Origin: a virus
IMG/VR virus record: IMGVR_UViG_3300021197_001787
Location: 1-64,000 of that record
Reading direction: 5' to 3' (one strand)
Length of the DNA stretch: 64,000 bases
The position numbers and the translations under genes were made by a program. Below are positions 15,900 to 29,700 of this stretch, in pieces (within the stretch, counting starts at the first letter, position 1; each line of letters begins with the position of its first letter). The notes beneath the pieces were generated by a model. The model saw only the letters and a program-made list of their open reading frames with translations. It did not search any database and was not told the DNA's origin.

Positions 15900-18800
15900 T
15901 TATGACCCGATATCCGATTCTCTAGTGGTTGAACCTTCCGTAAATGCGTCCATTTCACTCTCAGTTTCTTGTGCTGCGGTGTCACTAGTGTTATAGCCTC
16001 TCTTAAATTGTTCATAAGCTGAAACTTCAGCTTGGTCGCCACCTTGGTAAGCGCTGTCTCTGGGCCCACCACCACCACCTGATCGAGCGTCTGATAACCA
16101 ATCGTTATAAGTTTTATATCCTCTAATAGTATCAAAACCGGGGAGACGTTGTTCATAACCCTCATCTGGTGCATGCTCGTATCTTAATCTATCTTTTAGC
16201 TCAGTCTGGCGTTCCCTATATAGTTTGCCGGCGCCGCTGGGCGAGCCGGCATAACCACCGTATTCGCGTCGTCCTGTATCCAGTTCAACGTACTCCATGT
16301 GCGCTTGGCCGTATCCTGTATGAACCTCGGTGTCCGCGGCCTGCAATTCCTCGTCCGGATCCCATCTGAAATCACTTTCTCTGAACCTGTATGCTCTTTT
16401 AATATATCTACAATAACCTTTGCTTTTTTCTTTATCGCGTCTATAATTGGAAAAATATGTTGGTTCGCCGTATTTTTCAACGTCATACCAGCCAACAACA
16501 TCGTCTTCTTTGTAAGGGTCGACCCAAACATATCCGTATTTGAAATTTGCTATCCCCATGGGATCAATATCACTAAATTCTTCATCTACAACGTCATAAT
16601 CCTGTTCTTGTAACGATTCCTGACCGTGTGCGGAAAAATCTACCTTACCCGCCCAAGCATCCCACCACCATACATATTGGCAGCCCGAACTATATTTTAC
16701 TCTATCATATTCGTATTGAATTTTTTCTTCGTAAAGCGCTGAACGTTCAGCAAACAATTTTTTAATGTCTTCTTCAGTCTGAGCCTTGGCCGCGGCTACA
16801 GCTTCAGCATATGCATCTGACGCAGATTGGTATCTGCTCCTTTCCGAATTTATTGTACTTATAAACGCATCGCGAGATGATTCACTTTGATTAGCAAAGG
16901 TCATCTCTGTTACCTTGTGACTTATTTTTTGCGTTATCGGCATAGGCGTGGCAAAGCGATAATCACCATCGACACTAAAGCCATAGGTGGCTAATCTATT
17001 ACCAATAACTGATGATTGTGAATAATAGTTAGAGTACAAATCTACAAAATTGTTGTAAAAAGCTTTTAATTGTTCAAGGGTGCCGGTGCGTGGAGAGATT
17101 TTTTGTACTAGATCTCTAGCTGCCAACAACATTTGAGTTTGATCTCCATTATATTTATTAGTCAGAAAGTCAATGTGTTTAATATACACTGTCGGGCAGA
17201 AGACATATGGAGCGCCGGCCGGATTTGCAGAGTATCTTGCTTCCATAGATTCGGCAAAAAAATCATTGAAAACTCCATCAATATTGTTATAGCTACACTC
17301 AAGTTCTGCATCAACAATATAATCACGTAAGGCTATAGCTAGATAATAATAATGACCGATAAGGTTGACTAAAGACATTTTGGTATTGTCTACAACAGTG
17401 ACTTCATACTCGTACGTATCAATAACACCCTTATCGTGATCAGTCAAAGTTGCTTGTTGATCAATATTTTGAAACTCAAAGGCCATCATCCTGTTATTGG
17501 TGTCAGAAACAGCTTGAGGGCCAAGATAATCCATATTTCTTTCAGTTAGGTAGTGTTGAAAAAGATGGCCAACTTTGTCTGTAATTTTTTCAGGGTACGA
17601 CGCTAATGTTATTTCTTGACCTTCCGGGCCAGATCGGCGTTCAACTGTACCAAGCCTGTAGTCTGGGTTGTACGTAAGATTTGTGCCGGCCGGACTATCA
17701 CTAGTCGCCATATTTTTTGTGTATATCAGTATAGGCGACGAATCATCAGCATGGGTGGCAGCAACTTTATCAATAGGGTCATCGTCGCCCACTGTTACTG
17801 GCATATATTTTTGTAAAATTGCTTTTTTGGGAATAAAATATCTTTGCACCAAATCATACCCAAAGTGTTTTAAAAATCTTTTAACATCAACAAATTGAGC
17901 TAAGAAAGAATTATTAATGACATGTGATTCCCAATCATATAAGAAGTATCCAAATGAAATACTATATTCTTCTTTCGCGAAATAGTTTGTTGATAATAAG
18001 CCATTCCACTCTTCATTCTCAAGGACAACAGTTTGTCGACCTAAAATAGAATCAACGTAGATAATAAACTGACCATCCTCATTCACTTCAAAATTATATT
18101 CTAAATTACCAGCAGCTGTATTTCTTCCTTCAATCGCCCTTAGATCATCCATTTCCCCCAAACCAATGGTGCTAAAGCCAGCAAAACCATCAACTCCCAA
18201 GACATCTTCTAAAGATTGTCTGTATGAGGGTTCGTTGGTCCACTGTATTGTTCTCCCAAGATTGAAATTCTTTAATAAAAGATCTCCACTGAGTGGAGTA
18301 TACGTTGGCAAGGTATAAGAACCAATTGCAAATTCTCTCATATCAATTATTTTTGCATTAATTGTAAGTTTTCTTGTTAAAGCAGTTCCACTATTAACAA
18401 CTTCGTCTGCCCTTTTTAAAAGTTGGCCAACATCGTTGTAAAAAGCACCAGTAATTGTGCCACTTGAGCGGTTCATTATTGTATTTCTTGCAGATTTTAA
18501 TTGAGGTAAAATATCAATTTTTTCTTTATACTCTTGCAATGCGTATGAAAAAGTGTCTATTGAAGCAGACAGTTCCGGATTCATTCCGTCATCATCTTCA
18601 CGACCGGGCGGCCGCAAAGCCGCATATTTATCAATTAGCTGGGTAAACTTACTAACAATATCAGAATGTGTCGTAGCATCTGCTTTATGATAAGAGCCAT
18701 CTAAAGCTTGCAGGGGAGTTTCTGAATATATCTCACTGTTATTATCAAAATAACTATATTCTAATTGTGAACTTACGTCGCCTTCACTTAACACTTTTTC

Positions 18801-19679
18801 ATAAGCTACATCACCAAACATCAGAGAAAGTGCACTATTGGTTTTTAAACTTGATTCGGCTAATTGTTCGGGAGTCAAAAGACTAGAAAACGCTAATAAG
18901 TTAATGTCCGGATTTGTCACCTTTTTTAACTCATATTGTATAAGGTGTGCATATTCTTCTGGGTACCTTTCATACATCAGCTTTTCACCAGATGTTAAAG
19001 GAACAAGGGCCGGAGTCCTAACAACTGTGTTGTGAGACATTACATTTTGAACTTTCAAGATTTTTTGACCGCTTTTTGAATAAAATGTCACAAAGTTATT
19101 GGCGTTCAATGATTCAATAATTGATTGTCTATCAATGTGCAGTAAGTCATAAGAGATCCCTCTATTGGCATCTAATACATTATAGGCGTTGTCAGTTGTA
19201 TTTTCTAATGTACCAGAAGGGTTTTTTAAAAATTCTATTAATATAGAACTATCATACATTAATAAAGATAATTCGTCAACTGGGTTTTCGGCAGCGCTAA
19301 AATCCACACCGGTGGAATCTTTGTACTCTTGCATTTTTTGTAAGTGTTGTTCTCTTGGTGCTGCCATGGCAGTGGGCAAACTAGTATCAGTAGTAGCCAG
19401 TTTATCATATAATAACGCGGCATCTTTCGTAGATTTTGTAACAATAAAATAAAACTGCAGTCTATCTACAATTTCTTTTACAAAATCTTTATCATTATTA
19501 GGCAGCGCTGGATCATGTTCTGGAACGGTAAAAAGCAGAGAATACTGGATCTCCATTTCCAATCCTTCCTCATAGCCATCAACCAATTTATCAGTTAATA
19601 TCACTTTATCAATATATGGTGTAGGAAAAAACTCACCAAAGTTTTTATTTAAGTTACCTTGATATATTAATCTAGACAT
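15900..19679 (-). CDS. Very large putative tail/baseplate protein
   Basis: A 1259-residue predicted structural protein with no recognised enzyme. The N-terminus (NLNKNFGEFFPTPYIDKVIL) is followed by mixed alpha/beta segments. Residues about 930-985 form a strong Ala/Glu/Lys coiled coil (AYAEAVAAAKAQTEEDIKKL). After this the last 270 residues are Tyr/Asp/Gly-rich and look disordered or repetitive (many DxGY and YGGY-like groups, a Gly5 run). Its place between the 344- and 217-residue tail genes makes a wedge-periphery or fibre role likely. ATG 19679 overlaps the stop of the upstream gene by 13 bases. Confidence 0.72.
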   Translation of the reverse strand: MSRLIYQGNLNKNFGEFFPTPYIDKVILTDKLVDGYEEGLEMEIQYSLLFTVPEHDPALPNNDKDFVKEIVDRLQFYFIVTKSTKDAALLYDKLATTDTSLPTAMAAPREQHLQKMQEYKDSTGVDFSAAENPVDELSLLMYDSSILIEFLKNPSGTLENTTDNAYNVLDANRGISYDLLHIDRQSIIESLNANNFVTFYSKSGQKILKVQNVMSHNTVVRTPALVPLTSGEKLMYERYPEEYAHLIQYELKKVTNPDINLLAFSSLLTPEQLAESSLKTNSALSLMFGDVAYEKVLSEGDVSSQLEYSYFDNNSEIYSETPLQALDGSYHKADATTHSDIVSKFTQLIDKYAALRPPGREDDDGMNPELSASIDTFSYALQEYKEKIDILPQLKSARNTIMNRSSGTITGAFYNDVGQLLKRADEVVNSGTALTRKLTINAKIIDMREFAIGSYTLPTYTPLSGDLLLKNFNLGRTIQWTNEPSYRQSLEDVLGVDGFAGFSTIGLGEMDDLRAIEGRNTAAGNLEYNFEVNEDGQFIIYVDSILGRQTVVLENEEWNGLLSTNYFAKEEYSISFGYFLYDWESHVINNSFLAQFVDVKRFLKHFGYDLVQRYFIPKKAILQKYMPVTVGDDDPIDKVAATHADDSSPILIYTKNMATSDSPAGTNLTYNPDYRLGTVERRSGPEGQEITLASYPEKITDKVGHLFQHYLTERNMDYLGPQAVSDTNNRMMAFEFQNIDQQATLTDHDKGVIDTYEYEVTVVDNTKMSLVNLIGHYYYLAIALRDYIVDAELECSYNNIDGVFNDFFAESMEARYSANPAGAPYVFCPTVYIKHIDFLTNKYNGDQTQMLLAARDLVQKISPRTGTLEQLKAFYNNFVDLYSNYYSQSSVIGNRLATYGFSVDGDYRFATPMPITQKISHKVTEMTFANQSESSRDAFISTINSERSRYQSASDAYAEAVAAAKAQTEEDIKKLFAERSALYEEKIQYEYDRVKYSSGCQYVWWWDAWAGKVDFSAHGQESLQEQDYDVVDEEFSDIDPMGIANFKYGYVWVDPYKEDDVVGWYDVEKYGEPTYFSNYRRDKEKSKGYCRYIKRAYRFRESDFRWDPDEELQAADTEVHTGYGQAHMEYVELDTGRREYGGYAGSPSGAGKLYRERQTELKDRLRYEHAPDEGYEQRLPGFDTIRGYKTYNDWLSDARSGGGGGPRDSAYQGGDQAEVSAYEQFKRGYNTSDTAAQETESEMDAFTEGSTTRESDIGS

Positions 19680-20701
19680 ATTTCAGCCTCCGTAGCACTT
19701 CCATAAATATCAAACATTAAATCATCCTCGTCTTCCATTGTAGAGCAGTCAAAGTCCAAATCAATATAATAAGAATCTTTATTAAATTCTTCAGCCGCCC
19801 TGCATGCTTGTTTTTTAGGTATGTCTTCATCTATCACTAAATCAAAATAATATTTAACAGTTTGTGGGCTTAATTTTTCAGAGGCCTCCGCATATAAAAA
19901 CTCAGTGTCTTCGGCAGGGTTATTTTGTTCTTGCATAAAACCATTTACAATTTGGGGCTTTGTTCTTTCAAAATATTTTCTTTTAAGATGCTCAAATTCT
20001 TCACCGCTGGTAGTGTCGATAAATTCAAATACTTCAATATCAAAGTTTTTTACTAATAATTCAGTGTTCATTTCTTCAAAATAAAATAATGGGTCTTGTC
20101 TTTGAAGAAATATTATTTCGTCATCGACAAATTGATTGGTCGCCAATTCATATTTTCTTGGCTCAAGGCTATTAAAAGACTCTTCGTAATAAATATCAGC
20201 TTTGACCGTTTGTAAAGAATAACTTGCTGTTAAATGAATCTGTGGCACACGTGAATTATTTTGTGCGTCCATAAAACTACTAGAAAGAATCCTGTTTTCT
20301 AGTGAGACTGCTTTCCAAGCTGGAGCGACCTGAGTGCCTCCTTGAAGAAAAGCATCTCCGAGCACCTGATCAAAGCGAAACATATCTTTTCTTGGGCTTT
20401 CTTGAGTAGGCTCAATATCCACAGCAAAGAAATTTATTTCTCCAACGCCTTCTCTATTAATATTTTTTTCTAAATCTTCAAATAAAATTAAACCTTCCAA
20501 ATATTGAGTTTCATCTTTAATTCTCTTACGCGCCTCATTCTGGACTTCTACTCTGCCAAAGTATTGAGAATCATAAACAACATTATCATCAAAGAATGCA
20601 TAATAGGTTGGCTTAAAATTGCCGCGGCCTAACATATGTTTACCATATGAGGTTAACTTCAAATCAATAACTTCTTCTTTTTTATTTAAAAAACGTGACA
20701 T
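19667..20701 (-). CDS. Putative tail/fibre protein, N-terminal paralogue of the gene at 9984-11015
   Basis: A 344-residue predicted structural protein. Its start (LKLTSYGKHMLGRGNFKPTY) shares the LTxxGxxxLxxGNF...DD pattern with the gene at 9984-11015. The bodies differ: this one is acidic (many Glu/Asp) and ends in a DDLMFDIYGSATEAEICLD tail. Two proteins with a common attachment module and different bodies suggest two components docking to related sites. A short AT-rich leader with AGAGA precedes ATG 20701. Function beyond 'virion' is not supported. Confidence 0.7.
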   Translation of the reverse strand: MSRFLNKKEEVIDLKLTSYGKHMLGRGNFKPTYYAFFDDNVVYDSQYFGRVEVQNEARKRIKDETQYLEGLILFEDLEKNINREGVGEINFFAVDIEPTQESPRKDMFRFDQVLGDAFLQGGTQVAPAWKAVSLENRILSSSFMDAQNNSRVPQIHLTASYSLQTVKADIYYEESFNSLEPRKYELATNQFVDDEIIFLQRQDPLFYFEEMNTELLVKNFDIEVFEFIDTTSGEEFEHLKRKYFERTKPQIVNGFMQEQNNPAEDTEFLYAEASEKLSPQTVKYYFDLVIDEDIPKKQACRAAEEFNKDSYYIDLDFDCSTMEDEDDLMFDIYGSATEAEICLD

Positions 20702-20733
20702 ATTTTTTCTCTAGTAATTAGCATATATAAGTT

Positions 20734-23700
20734 TTATTCAAGCAAATCCAGTACACTCATTCCTTCTGACGAATCAGAAGAAGAGCCATCACCAAGCATA
20801 TCTAGAACTCTTTGGGCATTTCCACTAGGTGCGAATGGACCTCCACCGCCGCGCTGGATGTCGGCTGCTATATCAGCGTCTACTCGGCGTACAGTTGTGT
20901 TAACTAGTTTGGATGCATTTTCTCTAACTAAAGAGCGATTTCTGTTTGATTCATCGTCATACAATACTTCAATATCAATTTTGATTCCTTCAACGATGGA
21001 AACAAAGTCATAAGGCCAGTTATATTGAACTTCGTATGCCTGCACTGGAGGTTGTGGTGGTGCTAGTTCCCCGGGCGCTTGTGTATCGTCTGCCGTGTTT
21101 CCACCGCCGTCAGGGGTACCACTACCACCGCCTCCGCCGTAAAGCGAGGCCGGCGGGCCGTCATCGCCGACGACAACACCGTTGCCCGGATAATTTGTTC
21201 TGGCGCCAACAGAGCCGACAAATTGTAAGCCTGTTATTTTGCCAAGTGATTCGCCGGCTTGCTCAAGAACGTGATTATAATAATCACCAACAGCTTTTTG
21301 TTTAACCTTGAAAGCCATAAACCTTATGTCTTCTTTAATACCTACAAAGTGAGTGCCAGTCAATAATTCACTATTATTTAGCTCATGTGCGATTGATTGC
21401 TCTTCAAAATTAATTGTTTTGAAATCTCTTGGTGCAAGATTTTGCCACATGTAAGACATATCATCTTTATCAAAAGTGTGAGAAAACTCAAATATGTACA
21501 TTACAATTGGTGTAGTTTCGGGGTTTCTTACAAAATCAAATTCGGGAGGTAAAATGTACTTGTCCATTTTAGTAATTAATTTTCTAATTGATTCGCCGGC
21601 TGCATCAAGCGATTGGCCTTCTGGTGAAAAGGCATTTTGCATAATAGCAGCCTGCACACGTTCAGGAGGAATACGAATAAATTGTTTAGCTGCCTCTAGC
21701 GCATTGTCATCTGCCAATTCTGGATGTGACGAAAGTTTAGCGTCGTACTCTGAGGTTGTTATGTAAGGAACAAGAACTACTGCTTCTTTAATAGTACGTT
21801 TTGCGGCAAGTTCACCAAGGCGCGCACGTTTCTTTGTTGTGTTGAAGCCAAAAAGATCTGTGAGTGATTTCATTCTATTTTTGACTTGGTTACCAAAAGA
21901 GTTTGGATCATCGGGGCAGCCGCCGGTGTCGGCGGGCGTGTTCGCAGAGCTGGAAGCGCGCATTTTATTATATACAGACGGTTCATTAACAACTTTATAG
22001 TGATTTGCTAGCCATTGCTTTGGAATATCATCAATTTCAATAAATATTCCTTTACGTTTATCCGGCTCAATAATCCCAAACTGATGCCACATTCCGCGCG
22101 GTACAGAGCCTGAGCCAAATGTGGGCAATGTGAGGCTTCCGGAAGCAGCCGAAACATTTCTAACTGGGGAATTAAAGTTTAGCATTGGGGTTTCATATTT
22201 AGGCTTAATGACCCAACGCTGACCTTTGGTTTCATTTCTCGTTTCACCAAGCATCCCAAGAGCGTCACTAGCTTGGAAAGGTATTCTTTCAATACCAAAC
22301 AGGTTCAGACTAGCTGTGATCTGCATTGCGTGATCGTTAATAACACGGCCGCCAAAAATATAACTACGATCAGTACCACCGCCTTTATAATCATCAATAA
22401 TAGCCGGGACGACGCGCGAGGTCGACAATGAAGTATAAACATTTGGGCCCGGGTCAACACGCCAATAAACAACTTCTGATTTTCTTAAAATCTCATCTGC
22501 TGTATATTTTTTTGTTTCATCTGGATAGAACAATATATCGGCCCAAGCTTCTCCGTGGTAATAAGGTGGAGTAAATGACCAGTTGTGGCCGGTCCAGCAA
22601 TCTAAATTACCTGACATAGTACCACTCATTGCGTCGAGCGTAGAAGGAACTCCACTGGAACCATCACGGTCGGTGGCGATAGGGGGTCCAAATGCTGTTG
22701 TGCGGCTATACATAGTAAAGCTTTCGCGTTGTTGTGAACCACTAGTGTTGTAGGGATCTTGGGGGAGAGGATAGGTCGGTGCACCGAATCTTACATCCAA
22801 GTTTCCGGAATTCCATATCAAGCGACGGCCACCATTTGTTCCCAAAGAACAGGAAATAAGACGGTCATTTGAATAACCTGCTGCGGCGCCGCCTTGGCCG
22901 GCGACTCCCCAGCGATAACCGAATGAGGTAAAGTTAAAACTGTAATCCCTACTTCCAGACATAGAACGACGCATTCTGACGCGCGCGCTATACATCGAGC
23001 CACTTTGTATACTAATTCCGTCTTGGGGGATTTCTCGCGATTTTAGTGATGTGTAGTCGCCGCCTTGAAGATAAAAGTTAGCAGTCTCTCCAAAGAAGTT
23101 TCTAGCCATTAATTCATACTGCGGGTTTCCATTAACCGTAGCCAGCGATGCTGTGTAGGGTAAGGTACCAGACGGGTGAGGGTTATTGTCTGCAATTGTT
23201 TTGCCTAATAAATATTTTTCCGGGGAAAGAACTGTTTCAAAAGGTAAGCGCTCATCCCAAAAAGTTGTCCCAGGTGCCCACGATGAACTATCTAATTGAT
23301 CCTCATCAAACATTTCAGAATCTTGAAAGCCAGCATAAACATGGCAGGCTTCACCATATGTAGAATGGTTTTCACCAGCCGCTAAAAGCGAAAACGACTT
23401 GCGCATATTCGGTTTTCTGATTCCACCATGCAAAATAGGATAGTCAACGGCCATGCCAGACTTGATTGCGTTGTGAACTATTCCAGGGCTGAACATTGCT
23501 TGCATAATTGGGCGCGTCAAACCACCTACAGCAGTGCGGTCCAAATTACTTAAATCAATTGCGACAATTTGTCCGCCAGCAACATATTCATAAGTTGTAG
23601 TAATACTAGGGAAATAAGTTTCTGCAAATTGAGCAGTAAGATCAACCGTACGCTGGGCAGGATAGAAACCCTTATATGGATTAAATTTCTTCACAGCACT

Positions 23701-26700
23701 AACAGTAATACGTATTTCTTTTGGCTGCATAGTTGATTTAGCAAATGTTGTTCTAAAATATTTTAATTTTTCAGAGTTCGTATAATCTCTGTAGAATGAA
23801 GAAGTCTGCGCTGTCACTGCTGTTCCAGGAAATTCAAGATAATCTTTGAATTTACTAAGGGGCTGTGTTAATAATTCCCCAACATGTTCACTCATTCTGA
23901 ATTCTGGGACAATTGCATAATCTTTTGCCATAAGACGGATATCTTCTCTGAAATCTTCGTAATTATCATACCAAGGTTTAGATTTGTAAGACTTAAACTG
24001 AGGATGTTTCCTGCCGTCAAGCGAACTTGAAATTTCAATTATACCAGCTTGCTCATCAGCTTCCCAAAATGCCTCACCGCAACCAACGTCAACCACACCA
24101 TCGTTCCAGGGGCCCGGGGCTGCAGGGCCCGTTGATGCCGCATAAGGTGAGATGGAACCAGTTTCAGGGATCAACATTCCCGATGGGCCTACAACAGACT
24201 TTACGTGCGCTAGCATGTGTTTTCTTGCGTATAGCGCGCCGGGAGCATTTGTATTCGGCGCGGAGAGCCATGTCAAAAAACCGTTTGGCACTGTTCTGCG
24301 GATTGCATCGTAGTAAAATTGAGTATAATTATTTTGAAGTTCGCCGGCTTTTCCTAATGAGCGCAAACCGCCGTAGAAAGTTCCAATCACTGTGGTTGGG
24401 CCGTGGTTGGGCTGATATTGAGACGCGGTGTACTCGTTGATCTGATTGGCAACTGATGCCGTTCTAGTCAAAAAGTCTTCTTGAGCATCCAATGGCCATG
24501 CGCTTTGGCTAACAATTGCCAGACACGAGTTTAACATTGTATTACCAAGTGTTACGCGTTCGGTTATAAGATCTCTCCAGAACAAGTTATCAAAGCCTGT
24601 TCTTCTTCTAGAAGATGACACAAATTCCATACGTTGCGATGGAAAAATATTTTCAGTGTAAATCATGTAGTTCTGGTCTACCCAGCGCGCTGTTGTTCGG
24701 TCGACTGCTGCCAAAATGTAATCGAATGGTGTAAGAACGTTGTATGGATCAATGCCAGAATAGGTGTTCAGACCGTTAGAGTTAAAGAAAATCTTATTAT
24801 TGTTGTCAGTAGCCTTGAGGGTTATTGAACCACCATCTGGATCTGCGCCGGTACCACAATCATCTGTTGCTACGAGTGGGCTAAAGTTAATAATTGCTGG
24901 GCGACCCCTCATTGAAACAGGCGGTAACGTGAAGTTTGTAAGAGCAGTCGTTGTTGCTTGACCGATAAGTGTATGTTCAGGATCCCAATGTGGTGGAGAA
25001 AGTACGAAAACACCTTGATAAACGTCTCTTTCAGCCGTTGTTATAATTGAAAGTTCACTTGATGAACGCTCGTTGCGAAGAACGGGATGGTATCGCGCCC
25101 TAGAAGAGGCATATGTGCTATACCCATAAGGGCCGTTTCTCTTAAGCATCAGAGCGTTAAAGAGATAGCCAGGCGCCTGTGCCTCTGCAAAGTGTTTAAA
25201 GCCAGGCACAGAGGCACTAGGAGTGCCGCGGAACCAATCTACATACCCAACGAAACGTTGATTTCTGTATTGGTATACATTTGCGTCGTTGCCTATATTA
25301 AATAATGGTACCGTTTGAGGCCAACCAAGTGTATTTGAAGAAGCTGATATCGGCTCATAAATTAATGTATTAAGCCCAACAAAATCTTGAGGAACAAAAT
25401 CTGAACCTTGTTTGTTTTCCGATGCCCAGCTAGCTACAGCGCCCAAGGCCGACTTCGGCATCCAAGCCGTACCGTTATTGAACGCACCAAAATCACTGGA
25501 GCTTATCATCGTCATCCAAGGAACATATCCTGTGGAGCCTGAATAATATCCCGCTTGCTCGCCGTGCATCGGCATAAAGCCAGCATAACGGTAATTGCAA
25601 GGATCTGTGTCGGACATAGCACCTGTCATCCAAGCATACTGGCGGTCTCCTCTTGGAATTTGGTGGTAATGATTGAGGTTGTCATAGAAGTTACTGCATG
25701 AGTACACTATCGATGAGGAATATCCTATCACTACTGGTGTGCAGCCAGCCAATGGCGCAGGAAAAAGGCCGGAGGCTGGGCCGGCACCAAGTATGAACGC
25801 ATTGTTTGTTGTGACGGTGTGGAAGGCTACTGGGAAGAAATGATTTTCTGCTGTATGTGAATTCCAGATTGCGTTTGCGCCGGATACAAAGACCTTCGGG
25901 TTGGTTGCTTTAATAACGTCAGTTTGATTACCTTCACCAAGCTTGTACCAACCAAATAAATATGAACCACTATTACTGTATACTGAAGACGCTGTAATAT
26001 TACAAGGTATACCTCCATTGTACAGCGCTTGTACCTCAGAAGAACTTAACGCGACATCCCACAATGTTAATTGATCCATAGCGCCAGAAAAAGCATCTGA
26101 TTGAATGGCTGTTACTGTGGAATCTCCCCCAAACGTCATAATTGAATCGCCAGTACGTGGAACAGAGCCTAAATAAGAATACTCGCTAGTCGTGTTTTTA
26201 TTAGAAAAATAAGTGTATGGGCTTGTGGATTCTGTTACTGATTGTGTTACACCATTAATATATATTGCGGGGAAGGATGGTGCTTGAGTGCTACCACCCG
26301 ACACAGGAAGTACAACTGCGAGGTGAAACCATGAACCGCTATTTATCGTGGCAGCTTGGGCGGAGGCGTTGGCGTGCGTTGTATTGACGGTGTATTTGCC
26401 GCGTCGGCCTGAGCCTGCGGTATAATCCGAATTCGGAGAAGTGCGACTTTCTACGTAAAAATTTAAACTTGCTGAAACTTTTGAAATTTCAATCATTGGG
26501 CTGGCGCCGGAGGCGCCTTTGCCAACACAGAAGAAGTTTGTATAACCAACAGTATTGCCGCGAGCACACCTAAGCCAACCAGAATATGTCATACCCCTAC
26601 TTCGTGCACCAGTAAGGAAGTTTCTTGCAGATGCTGATTCAGCATTGATAAGAGAGTGCCCATAATTTTCTGAATCAGTGAAATATAATGATTTATCATT

Positions 26701-29700
26701 AATCAGTTCAGAATCTGTTAACGTTGGCACAAATCTTTCGGTTGCCTCTTTTGGTCTAGGAAGATTGTTTCTGTGGACTCTATGGAATGATGGTTTCTCA
26801 TCATATGTAGCACCTTGGTTGTTTGGTACCAGAATAGAATCTCGGAAGAACCTTGCTGCATGGCGGGCGGCATGGACATAGAGACCGTAATCGTTTCCAT
26901 GGATATCATATACTCTGATACCATTAGACTCAGCGGCGCCCGAGACAATTGGTGGACTCTGGAATGGACGTCTAACTGTAAGGTTTCTGTTATTCAAAGT
27001 ATTATAAACAGAGAATTCTCCAGCACGGAAGTCTTGATAACCTCTCGTCATGACTTCAATTCCACCGCGGTGGCTGAACTTAGAAATTATTACCGAATTG
27101 TTAGTAGTTGCTTGACCACCCAATGGTGTAGTAGCGTAACCAAGGCCGCCTTGCAGGTAATCAGTAGAATAATCTCCACTAAAATCTGTGTGCAAACCTT
27201 CAGCCGCTGCTGCGGCGCCGGTCAGTAGGAGCGGGCCGGGGGTGCCACGCGTGTACAACCCGTCCCTTGAGCCACGATGAATATCAAGCAACGTTCTTAC
27301 GGAGGTGGGGTTTGAGCCGGTGTTCCCAACATAGTTATTATAAATTTTTCGCGGAAGATTCGGCTGTTTCTCGATGAACTGCCTTGGATTTGAATTACCT
27401 CCGGGTGCTTGTACAACTTGATAATTGTGTTCATAATTACCAAGTATAGTGGAGCCAGTGGTGTGTCGGATATTCCTAATGTTGACAGGACGTTTAGCCG
27501 TAAACCCTCTGTAGTATACCGCTTTTTGAGATGCCGTGTGTGGGTATTGACCCAGTTCTTCCGGTGCGTTGGCCAAAGGATAATCAGGACCCACCATACC
27601 AATAGCGCCAGATATGGGCGGATCATCGGCCTTACCAAGAAGTATCTTCCATGCTTCCGGCCTGGTGTCCCATCGATCAAGGCCGCCTACTCCGCCAGCC
27701 ATCCCACTTATAGCATACATCCATGTACCCGTAGAGGTAATTGCAATATTACCGACTGAGTAATCAGGTGAATTAACATAATTTATTAAGCTAGCAGTAG
27801 CCGATGATTTTATTGCTGCTTTAATTGTAAAGCCCGGATACGAATTGATAGCGGCCACAAGATTTTCCATTGTTGTCTCTGTATCGCCATCAATATCAAC
27901 ATCTTCCGGGTTGCTGGGGGAAGAAGTAAACAGGAACTCTACAGACGTACCGCCGTCACTTATGGTTACAGTTCTATTAGTAATTGAGGTAATAGTGTTC
28001 ATTGATATTTCCCCAGTTGGGAAATTTGAACCAACGGCAACTTTATTGACACCTACGTGTCTTGATTGGTGGCCACCTACAGCATAATTGGTGAATGGAC
28101 CTTGTATGGGGCTTTCCATATCTGGTCCATATACATCATTGTGTAAGTTGGTGAGAATAACACCGGACATAACACGATCAACAACTTTTTTGTTATAGCC
28201 GGCTGGAATGGCGCCACTAATAATATTAAACGGGAACGAGATATCAGATTTTATATTTTGGTAACCTATACCTTCTTCCCAATCTCTACCAAATTGTACT
28301 TTTACATGTCTTCTGACCTTATCACTAGGTTTAGAAAGCGGGTCTTGTGTATTTTTAAGTCTTACAGTTTCGTCTTCTTCCCCGCTAGTGCCGTATACTG
28401 ATGAATATAACACGTTTTCCGGAACGTAAGCAGACCCATCTTGGTTGACAGGTCCATCAGGACGTAATGCGTTATAAGTTAAATCAATTTTCTTGTTTCT
28501 TTCAAAGTTTACACCACCTTTGATTGGCATTACTGGTGATGCTGTACGATATGCTGTGAATTTATAAGGCTTTGCTAATTTTCTAATAACGAAGATAGAA
28601 CCACTGTGAACACCATCAGAAATGGTTGATAGTGTATTAAGTTTTTGATTATTATCATTTTCTGCATTGGTTCTGATGATATCTCTCTGAGTATCAATAA
28701 CTTCATCACCCGTAGATATATCAGAGTTTCGTCTCTCGGCACGGTCGCGCCACCAATCACTATTCATTGATTGTTTTGCTGAGCCACTAAGTGGGCCGCC
28801 AACGCCCTCCACAAACACACTTTGACTTATTGGGGCATGATTGTATTTCCAATTATAAAGCCTCTCGTTGATTCCCATTATTGGTGTAATTGGGTCATCT
28901 AATCTAAACTCGATAGTTGGAAATTGAGACTTATACTTGTTTCTCTCAAGAACGTGACTTTCAACAACATTCATTACATCATCGGTAAACTTACCGGATG
29001 CTGGCATAAGCTGTTCAATAATTCGTGCTAAGGTATCATCAAGCCACTGATAGTACTCAATAAATTTTTCTACATCAGATGTGGTGCTGACTCGGCGGAA
29101 GAACGCTTCTCTTAATTTTTCAATTTTCTTGTATCTTGAGCGATACCTATTAACTGGTTCACCAATGATATTATTGAAATCAATGGCGCCGGCAAAGAAG
29201 TTAAGCATCTCATCAGATATTGACGCATACATACTTTTTTCAAGTGTATGATGAAAATTAGGAACTGTTTCGGTGAATCCAAAAGCGCGGTCATCAGATG
29301 TTAATATGTTAATCATATCTGAAGAGATCGGTTGCTCGGGATCAATGAATTTGAAAGTGTTTAAAACAAATTCTTTTGAAGCATCAGAAGAGTTTGCCTT
29401 AAATCCATGGCCGCGACCGGTATGTAAGTAGCCCGAAAGGCCACCCAGCCACCCTATCGCACTACGAATTTGTGCTGAACCTGACGACATGTCTTTGGTA
29501 AGAAATTGTCCGGATGCATCAGAGCCAGTAACATCACTGAAGTTCCAATCAAGGGCTAATGTGTCGCGATTTAAAAGGTCTAAGTTCTTTGAATTTGGGT
29601 CCAAAGGTGACAAATGTTGGAACGAGCCGGAGATACCAGAGTTATCTAAATCATAAATATGTTGTTTGATAGAATCATCATCAAGATATTTACCCCAGAA

